Shown here: piece by piece, positions 5,661 through 10,833 of the stretch | How positions within the stretch are numbered: position 1 is the stretch's first letter | Layout: each line of letters opens with the position of its first letter | Made by a program: the position numbers and the translations under genes | Assembly: GCA_017532485.1 (NCBI GenBank) | Contig: JAFXJE010000064.1 | Coordinates: 1-10,833 of the forward strand | Reading direction: 5' to 3' | From: Peptococcaceae bacterium | GTDB taxonomy: Bacteria > Bacillota > Peptococcia > Peptococcales > Peptococcaceae | Length of the DNA stretch: 10,833 nt | The notes under the pieces: model-generated | What the model saw: only the letters and a program-made list of their open reading frames with translations | What the model was told of the DNA's origin: nothing | Databases searched by the model: none

Positions 5661-6719
5661 TTAAATAAATGAACGTGGAATTGTCAATTTTTTAAAAGTT
5701 TCAATACAGTAGTTGTCCGACATACCAGAAATATAGTCAGCTACCCCAATAGGCACTCCTTCTTCTTCAGCGATTTGTTGATAAAGCACCGGTATTTCCT
5801 CAGCGTGTTTACAATAATATTCGAATAAGAAATTCACCACTAGAGTAGCCCGTTCTCTTTCTAAGGAGCAAATACCACTTTTATAGACATTTTCAAACAT
5901 ATAATTACGCAAGCCTTTTAATGCATTATCAACTTCTTCGGAAAAAGATAAAACTAATTTTTCATCTGGGGCAGCATTTTTCATTTTTTCTAAAGAAGTA
6001 TTGACCATGTCTTGAACCAATGTTGTAATTCTATCACCGTGACTATGCCCTAAAACATCAATATATTCTTTAGGCAAACCATCTTCTGTCAAAATTCCTG
6101 CTCTAATACTGTCATCTATATCATGTTGAACATAGGCAATCTTATCACTGAAATGAATAATTTGTCCTTCTAAAGTGGAGGCACAACTCCCCTCTTTCCC
6201 ATATCCACTATGATAAAGAATACCATCTAAAACTTCCAAGGAAAGATTTAAACCTGTTTTATCCTTGTGTTTTTCTATTCGTTCAACCACACGTACACTA
6301 TTTTGATTATGACAAAAACCACCAGCTAAAAGTCCATTTAAAACTTCCTCTCCAGTATGCCCAAAAGGTGTATGTCCCAAATCATGGGCTAAAGCAATGG
6401 CTTCAATTAAATCTTCATTTAACTGTAATGCTCTACCAATAGTCTTAGCTATTTGATTCACCTCTAAAGTATGCGTTAAGCGAGTGCGATAATGGTCACT
6501 GCCGGGAGTAATATATACCTGTGTCTTTTGGTTTAAACGCCTAAAAGCCTTAGAATGAATAATTCTGTCTCTATCTCGCATAAAACAAGTCCGTAATTCA
6601 TCAAGTTCTTCTGCAATTTTGCGCCCTTTACTGCAATCAGAATAGACAGCAAAAGGTGAAAGACGCAAATGTTCATACTCCTCTATTCTTTCTCGAATAG
6701 TAGTTTTTTCAGATACCAT
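5661..6719 (-). CDS. dgt: Dgt-like dNTP triphosphohydrolase (HD family, type 2)
   Basis: This 352-residue HD-domain enzyme belongs to the family that splits dGTP (or other dNTPs) into the deoxynucleoside and triphosphate. The N-terminus has DRDRIIHSKAFRRLNQKTQV (49-68). The metal-binding HD residues are H83 (in TRLTHTLEV), H112 and D113 (in LAHDLGH), and probably D192 (in SDKIAY). GHTPFGHTGE follows the HD pair. The length and lack of large inserts match the shorter type-2 group rather than E. coli Dgt (about 505 residues). The ATG start has GGGGGGAG 5 nt upstream. Its place just before dnaG-rpoD recurs in Bacillota. No terminator separates it from dnaG. A 177-nt gap precedes it; a CATAAT near 6745 could be its -10 box but lacks a clear -35. 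True substrate preference cannot be read from the sequence. Confidence 0.9.
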   Translation of the reverse strand: MVSEKTTIRERIEEYEHLRLSPFAVYSDCSKGRKIAEELDELRTCFMRDRDRIIHSKAFRRLNQKTQVYITPGSDHYRTRLTHTLEVNQIAKTIGRALQLNEDLIEAIALAHDLGHTPFGHTGEEVLNGLLAGGFCHNQNSVRVVERIEKHKDKTGLNLSLEVLDGILYHSGYGKEGSCASTLEGQIIHFSDKIAYVQHDIDDSIRAGILTEDGLPKEYIDVLGHSHGDRITTLVQDMVNTSLEKMKNAAPDEKLVLSFSEEVDNALKGLRNYMFENVYKSGICSLERERATLVVNFLFEYYCKHAEEIPVLYQQIAEEEGVPIGVADYISGMSDNYCIETFKKLTIPRSFI

Positions 6720-6793
6720 CTATGCTCCCCCCTACACTATGTATTATGTATGCATATATATTCGCAATTAGAACAAAAAGTTCCTTTTTTTTC

Positions 6794-6820
6794 ATAGAAA
6801 TTCACAAAAACAATTTCTAT
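6794..6820 (-). repeat. Perfect 9-bp inverted repeat upstream of dgt
   Basis: ATAGAAATT (6820-6812, as read on the minus strand) pairs with AATTTCTAT (6802-6794) around a 9-nt loop, just after the ccpN terminator. A run of eight A, not T, follows on the minus strand, so it is not a terminator for that strand. On the plus strand the downstream bases are CTTCAT, so it is not one there either. It may be an operator or a chance palindrome in AT-rich DNA. Confidence 0.5.
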
Positions 6821-6826
6821 CTTCAT

Positions 6827-6892
6827 AAAAAAACAAACTTTTACAAAATCTTACCGAATATTTTTCTCGGAAAAAATTGCAAAAGTTTGTTT
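6827..6892 (-). terminator. Intrinsic terminator after ccpN
   Basis: Arms of 16 bp (6892-6877 and 6846-6831; AAACAAACTTTT core) pair with a single G.U, and an inner CCGA/TCGG stem (6870-6867 with 6857-6854) extends the structure. On the minus strand it runs into seven T (6833-6827). It begins 4 nt after the ccpN stop codon. It closes the asnS-yajQ-ccpN transcript and insulates dgt. Confidence 0.85.
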
Positions 6893-6896
6893 ATCT

Positions 6897-7523
6897 TTAT
6901 TCTTCTTTACCCAAGTCAACAAAAGCTTTAGTAATATTTGTTTTCGTTACACGCCCGATAACTTCCAAACGATTATCAGCAAGAGTTTTTACTACAGGCA
7001 AACCATCAATTTCATGCTCAATCATCTTTTTCGCCGCACTCCAAAGAGTTTCCTGCTCCTCTGCCACAACGATATTAGGCATTCTTGTCATGATAACGCC
7101 TATCGGCAACTGATTAATGTCAGCTTTACCGATAGCTATCTTCAGCATATCTTTGCGCGAGCTGATACCTTCCAAACAATTATCCTTATCGACAACAAAA
7201 ATTGTCCCAACATCTTGAACAAACATATTGACAATAGCATCATAAACGGAAGTATCTTCTGTCACCACTACTGGCTCTGAATGATAATCACTAACCGATA
7301 ACTCTTCTAGTTTACCGTAAATACGATAAGCATTTTGTTCACCTTTATAATAATAACCAACGCGTGGACGCGCCTCTAATAATCCTATTTGTGTCAAAAA
7401 AGCTAAATCTGGTCTTAACGCTGCTCTAGTCATGTCTAAAAGTTGAGCAACACTCTCACCGGTAATAGGACCCTCTTGTTTCACAATTTCAATTATTTTT
7501 TCTTGACGTTCGTTTAATTGCAT
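6897..7523 (-). CDS. ccpN: CcpN-family transcriptional repressor (HTH plus two CBS domains)
   Basis: This 208-residue regulator closely resembles B. subtilis CcpN (YqzB), which represses gluconeogenic genes (gapB, pckA) and the small RNA SR1 when glycolysis is active. The N-terminal winged helix covers about 4-60 and contains the family signature RAALRPDLAFLTQIG (33-47) and EARPRVGYYY (50-59). CBS domain 1 lies at about 80-137 (SVYDAIVNMFVQDVGTIFVVD) and CBS domain 2 at about 142-205 (MTRMPNIVV; DGLPVV; IGRVTKTN). The CBS pair senses adenine nucleotides in the characterised protein. The ATG follows AGGGGGC with a 7-nt spacer. It is the last gene after asnS and yajQ, 16 nt behind yajQ. The usual partner yqfL (PPDK regulatory protein) is not adjacent. 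Regulatory targets here are unknown. Confidence 0.92.
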   Translation of the reverse strand: MQLNERQEKIIEIVKQEGPITGESVAQLLDMTRAALRPDLAFLTQIGLLEARPRVGYYYKGEQNAYRIYGKLEELSVSDYHSEPVVVTEDTSVYDAIVNMFVQDVGTIFVVDKDNCLEGISSRKDMLKIAIGKADINQLPIGVIMTRMPNIVVAEEQETLWSAAKKMIEHEIDGLPVVKTLADNRLEVIGRVTKTNITKAFVDLGKEE

Positions 7524-7539
7524 AGTTTATGCCCCCTGC

Positions 7540-8034
7540 CTAGGATCTAAAATTACTGTACTGCAATTCAACACCGTAATCTTGCCCTTTCAGAAAAGCA
7601 TTAACCTCCTGCAAATCATCAATTTTTTTGCCGCTAACACGAATTTGGTCGTCTTGTAATTGCGCTTGTACTTTTACTTTTAGAGTCTTGATGTCTTTCA
7701 TAATCTTTTTAGCTACATCAGCCTCAATACCTTGACGAATTTTTACCATCTGACGCACCATCGCACCAGCTGCTGGTTCTATTTTACCATATTCCAAATT
7801 TTTAATAGCTACACCACGTTTTAAGAATTTACTTTGTAAAACGTCAATAATATTTTTCAAACGCATTTCATCTTCTGTAACAATTTTAATTTGGTCGCCT
7901 TCCAATTCTACGACACTTTTAGAACCTTTAAAATCATAACGTTGAATGATTTCTTTTGTTGTTTGATTAATAGCGTTGTTTACTTCCTGCATATTTACTT
8001 CTGATACAATATCAAAACTAGGTTCTTTAGCCAT
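7540..8034 (-). CDS. yajQ: YajQ family (DUF520/UPF0234) nucleotide-binding protein
   Basis: This 164-residue protein shows the family opening PSFDIVSEVNMQEVNNAINQ (5-24), then QRYDFKGS (31-38) and the closing VSGKKIDDLQ...DYGVELQYSNFR region. The family folds as two ferredoxin-like (RRM-like) domains. A Xanthomonas member binds cyclic di-GMP and works with a transcription factor; E. coli YajQ binds nucleotides and RNA in vitro. The role in Bacillota is unsettled. The ATG follows GGAGG with a 7-nt spacer. The gaps are 18 nt to asnS and 16 nt to ccpN, so the three genes should share one transcript. Length and motifs are normal. The family assignment is firm; the function is not. Confidence 0.93.
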   Translation of the reverse strand: MAKEPSFDIVSEVNMQEVNNAINQTTKEIIQRYDFKGSKSVVELEGDQIKIVTEDEMRLKNIIDVLQSKFLKRGVAIKNLEYGKIEPAAGAMVRQMVKIRQGIEADVAKKIMKDIKTLKVKVQAQLQDDQIRVSGKKIDDLQEVNAFLKGQDYGVELQYSNFRS

Positions 8035-8052
8035 TACTATGACCTCCTCAGA

Positions 8053-9441
8053 TTAAAATTCTGCACTATTTACAACTCTAGGGAAAGCGATAACATCACG
8101 AATGTTGCTCATGCCGCTTAAATACATGATTAAACGTTCAAAACCTAAACCAAAACCGGCATGGCGTGTCCCACCGTAGCGACGTAAATCCATATACCAC
8201 CAGTAATCTTCTGGGCTAAGTTGTAATTCAGCCATACGTTGTTCCAATACATCTAATCTTTCTTCACGTTGACTGCCGCCGATAATTTCCCCAATACCAG
8301 GTACTAATAAATCCATTGCCGCAACAGTTTTGCCATCATCATTCAGACGCATATAGAAAGCCTTGATATCTTTTGGATAATCTGTTACGAAAACAGGTTT
8401 TTTGAAGTATTGTTCTGTTAAATAACGTTCATGTTCAGTTTGTAAATCAATACCCCACTCAACAGGATATTCAAACTCAACATCTGCTTTTTGCAGAATT
8501 TCTACAGCTTCTGTATAAGTAACTCGACCAAAATCAGAATTTAAAATATGATTTAATCTGTCCAGTAACTCTTTATCAACAAATTGGTTGAAAAATGCCA
8601 TTTCTTCTGGCAGTTCATCTAAAGCATAACGAATAAGATATTTCATCATATCTTCAGCTAATTCCATATCCATTTCTAAATCAGCGAAAGCAATTTCCGG
8701 CTCCAACATCCAAAACTCAGCTGCATGACGTGCAGTATTGGAGTTTTCTGCTCTGAAAGTAGGACCAAAAGTATATACTTTATTGAAAGCCATTGCAAAA
8801 GTTTCAGCATTTAATTGACCACTTACAGTCAAATTAGCTGTTTTACCGAAGAAATCTTGACTATTATCTACTTTGCCTTCTTCTGTACGTGGCAGATTAT
8901 CTAAATCTAAAGTAGTCAAGCGGAACATTTCACCAGCACCCTCACAGTCGCTAGCTGTAATAATAGGTGTATTAACATAAACGAAATTTCTTTCTTGGAA
9001 ATATTGATGAATTGCATATGCCAAAGCAGAGCGCAAACGGAAAACAGCAGAAAAAGTATTACTTCTTGGTCTCAAATGAGCAATTGTCCGCAAATATTCA
9101 AAAGTATGACGTTTTTTCTGCAATGGATAATCGGAAGGGCAGCTGCCTTCTACAATAATTTCTGTGGCTTTTAATTCAAAAGGTTGTTTTGCACCTGGAG
9201 AAGGTACTAACTGACCTTTGATAATTAATGCTGTACTAATATTCAAATGGCTGATTTCATCATAATTGTTTAAATTGGCTTCTTCAAAAACAACCTGTAA
9301 AGGCTGGAAGAAACTACCGTCATTAAGCTCAATAAAACCAAAGTTTTTAGATACACGGATATTGCGAATCCAACCTGCAACTTCAATTTCTTGATTTAAA
9401 TAATTCTCACTTTGGCGATACAATGCTTTAATTTCAACCAA
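8053..9441 (-). CDS. asnS: Asparaginyl-tRNA synthetase
   Basis: AsnRS charges tRNA-Asn with asparagine using ATP. The 462-residue protein has an N-terminal anticodon-binding OB fold (about 17-97, with VAGWIRNIRVSKNFGF). Class II motif 1 follows near 133-163. Motif 2 is at about 224-249 (TFGPTFRAENSN...EFWMLEPE) and motif 3 at about 429-437 (GFGLGFERL). GGSQREER, before motif 3, contributes to the active site. FRAENSN and the length separate it from AspRS. Translation starts at TTG (9441-9439): AAGGAG lies 9 nt upstream, an in-frame TGA lies 9 nt before the TTG, and no in-frame ATG follows until deep in the protein. The 93-nt upstream gap is too short for a T-box leader. It is the first gene of the asnS-yajQ-ccpN operon. 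Confidence 0.97.
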   Translation of the reverse strand: MVEIKALYRQSENYLNQEIEVAGWIRNIRVSKNFGFIELNDGSFFQPLQVVFEEANLNNYDEISHLNISTALIIKGQLVPSPGAKQPFELKATEIIVEGSCPSDYPLQKKRHTFEYLRTIAHLRPRSNTFSAVFRLRSALAYAIHQYFQERNFVYVNTPIITASDCEGAGEMFRLTTLDLDNLPRTEEGKVDNSQDFFGKTANLTVSGQLNAETFAMAFNKVYTFGPTFRAENSNTARHAAEFWMLEPEIAFADLEMDMELAEDMMKYLIRYALDELPEEMAFFNQFVDKELLDRLNHILNSDFGRVTYTEAVEILQKADVEFEYPVEWGIDLQTEHERYLTEQYFKKPVFVTDYPKDIKAFYMRLNDDGKTVAAMDLLVPGIGEIIGGSQREERLDVLEQRMAELQLSPEDYWWYMDLRRYGGTRHAGFGLGFERLIMYLSGMSNIRDVIAFPRVVNSAEF

Positions 9442-9450
9442 TTCTATTCA

Positions 9451-9456
9451 CTCCTT
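9451..9456 (-). promoter_or_regulatory. Ribosome binding site for the TTG start of asnS
   Basis: AAGGAG on the minus strand is followed by TGAATAGAA and then TTG. The 9-nt spacer is normal. The TGA within the spacer closes the frame upstream, so the TTG is the only sensible start for a full-length AsnRS. Confidence 0.85.
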
Positions 9457-9534
9457 AATATAAATATGCTGTTTATTGTTAGATTATGAGTTAAATTTAC
9501 TTAATACTTCCTAATATATAATACGATAATGCTT

Positions 9535-10833
9535 TCACACTGTCAAACATTTATGCCATTTCCAATCCACAACTTCCGGCATATCTACACCATACTCATG
9601 GATATATTGTTTATGCTCAATTAATTTATCCTGCATTTCTTGAACCAAAAAAGCTCCACGATATTGTAATTTTGGAATTAAATTAATCGCTGCGATTACT
9701 AAATGAAAACGGTCAATGTCATTTTGTACTCGCATATCAAACGGTGTTGTAATTGTTCCTTCTTCTTTGTAACCATGCACATGTAAATTTTTATTTTGTC
9801 GCTTATAAGTTAATTCATGGATTAATGATGCATAACCATGATACGCAAATAGTATAGGCTTATCTTTAGTAAAGAGCATATCATATTCATCCTGTGATAA
9901 ACCATGTGGATGCTGCGACTGGTCTTGCAGACGCATTAAATCCACTATATTAATTACTCTGATTTTAATTTCCGGCAATTTTTCTCTTAAAATCGATACG
10001 GCAGCCAAAGTTTCCAAAGTTGGCGCATCACCACAGCAAGCCATAATAAGATCAGGCTCTGCTCCAGCATCATTAGAAGCCCATTCCCAAATGCCGATAC
10101 CTTGCGTACAATGTTTAACAGCCTGTTCCATTGTCAACCATTGTGGTCGAGGATGTTTGGATGTAACCATGACATTAATATAATTTCTGCTTCTGATGCA
10201 ATGGTCAAAACAACTTAACAAACAATTAGTATCAGGAGGAAAATACATTCTCACTACATCAGCTTTTTTGTTGGCTAAGTGGTCAATAAATCCAGGGTCT
10301 TGATGAGTGTAACCATTGTGATCCTGCTGCCAAACATTAGAGGATAAAATATAGTTTAAAGAAGCTATTTCTGCACGCCAAGGCAACTCACTAGTTACTT
10401 TTAACCATTTAGCATGCTGGGAAGCCATCGAATCTACAATTCTGATAAATGCTTCATAACTGTTAAAAATACCATGTCGCCCTGTCAGCAAATATCCTTC
10501 CAGCCATCCTTCGCAACAATGTTCGGACAGCATAGAGTCCACTACTCGACCATCAGAGGATAAATATTCGTCACCATCTATAATTTCCTCTTGCCAAACA
10601 CGATTAGTAACTTCAAAAACTTTATTTAAACGATTAGACATTGTTTCATCAGGACCAAAAATTCTAAAGGTATGAGGATTTTCTGCCACAACATCACGCA
10701 CAAAAGCACCTAACTCTAACATATCTTGTGCTTCCACAGTACCAGGAGCAGGCACTTCTAAAGCATACTTTCTAAAATCAGGTAATTTCAAATCGCGCAG
10801 CAACAAACCACCATTAGCATGTGGATTGGCTGC
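9535..10833 (-). CDS. xfp: Xylulose-5-P/fructose-6-P phosphoketolase, C-terminal part (cut by window edge)
   Basis: Phosphoketolase is a thiamine-diphosphate enzyme that splits xylulose 5-phosphate (and often fructose 6-phosphate) with phosphate. The products are acetyl phosphate and glyceraldehyde 3-phosphate (or erythrose 4-phosphate). The window holds 432 residues, a little over half of the usual roughly 790-825. It begins within the conserved AANPHANGG stretch, then LKLPDF. It contains GPDETMSNRL (fragment 60-69), SEHCCEGWLEGYLLTGRHG (103-121), which holds the conserved ThDP-activating glutamate region, and QQDHNGYTHQDPGF (169-182). Both the pyrimidine-binding domain and the XFP C-terminal domain are present. 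The reading frame runs unbroken to the window edge, so the true start lies outside; the TTG at 10806 is an internal leucine. No GC-rich terminator appears in the 93 nt before asnS. Confidence 0.96.
   Translation of the reverse strand, partial: AANPHANGGLLLRDLKLPDFRKYALEVPAPGTVEAQDMLELGAFVRDVVAENPHTFRIFGPDETMSNRLNKVFEVTNRVWQEEIIDGDEYLSSDGRVVDSMLSEHCCEGWLEGYLLTGRHGIFNSYEAFIRIVDSMASQHAKWLKVTSELPWRAEIASLNYILSSNVWQQDHNGYTHQDPGFIDHLANKKADVVRMYFPPDTNCLLSCFDHCIRSRNYINVMVTSKHPRPQWLTMEQAVKHCTQGIGIWEWASNDAGAEPDLIMACCGDAPTLETLAAVSILREKLPEIKIRVINIVDLMRLQDQSQHPHGLSQDEYDMLFTKDKPILFAYHGYASLIHELTYKRQNKNLHVHGYKEEGTITTPFDMRVQNDIDRFHLVIAAINLIPKLQYRGAFLVQEMQDKLIEHKQYIHEYGVDMPEVVDWKWHKCLTV

Noticed and set aside
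6770..6783. Possible LexA/SOS box upstream of dgt
   Set aside because: The half-sites GAAC and GTTC are separated by five bases, whereas the Bacillota LexA site has four; kept only as a low-interest dyad.
6737..6826. 29-codon minus-strand frame starting MKIEIVF and containing CSNC
   Set aside because: It begins right at the T-run of the ccpN terminator with no ribosome binding site, and the cysteine motif is too short to mean anything.
6720..6896. CcpN operator near its own gene or dgt
   Set aside because: The closest string, TATGCATATA, lacks one base compared with the CcpN consensus I recall (TRTGHYATAYW), so no site is called.
6722..6931. 69-codon open frame on the plus strand in the dgt-ccpN gap
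   Set aside because: It reads through the ccpN terminator and the 3' end of ccpN, is rich in Phe, Ile and Lys as expected from AT-rich DNA, and has no ribosome binding site.
9442..9534. T-box riboswitch ahead of asnS
   Set aside because: The 93-nt gap is too short, and I see no T-box sequence or terminator/antiterminator pair.

Overview
This is an AT-rich, gene-dense bacterial chromosome segment, probably about 36-38% GC by eye. Every protein and RNA gene I can support lies on the minus strand, so transcription runs from high to low coordinates. The gene set points to the Bacillota: ccpN next to a dgt-dnaG-rpoD cluster, the tsaE-tsaB-rimI-tsaD order, strong GGAGG-type ribosome binding sites, and a primary sigma factor close to SigA in size. 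The presence of yajQ, xylulose-5-P/fructose-6-P phosphoketolase and a type-2 Dgt would suit a fermentative clostridial or Negativicutes lineage. That finer placement is inference, and I cannot name the genus.

Layout in the direction of transcription: (1) 10833-9535, the C-terminal part of a phosphoketolase, cut by the window edge. (2) 9441-6897, a tight operon asnS-yajQ-ccpN with gaps of 18 and 16 nt, opening at a TTG start and ending in a strong intrinsic terminator (6892-6827). (3) 6719-2566, dgt, then a 106-nt gap holding two sets of short tandem repeats, then dnaG-rpoD with a 4-nt gap; this corresponds to the macromolecular-synthesis operon. (4) 2518-2167, a tRNA operon with a near-consensus sigma-A promoter, an A-tract upstream element, tRNA(CAT, probably Ile2), tRNA-Glu(TTC) and tRNA-Val(TAC), closed by a terminator. 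(5) 2105-1, the overlapping genes tsaE, tsaB, rimI and tsaD, with tsaD cut by the window edge.

The genes form a core information-processing region. DnaG and RpoD serve replication priming and housekeeping transcription. Dgt hydrolyses dNTPs. AsnRS and the tRNAs serve translation. TsaE, TsaB and TsaD make the t6A modification at position 37 of ANN-decoding tRNAs, which would include the probable Ile2 tRNA encoded just upstream. CcpN is a central-carbon repressor and phosphoketolase is a carbon-flux enzyme, so the right half has a metabolic flavour.

I see no mobile element, CRISPR array, phage gene or defence system, and no credible sign of a previously undescribed system. The points worth a second look are small: tandem repeats ahead of dnaG, the phased A-tracts of the tRNA promoter, the tsaE start, the TTG start of asnS, and the placement of ccpN beside yajQ and asnS.
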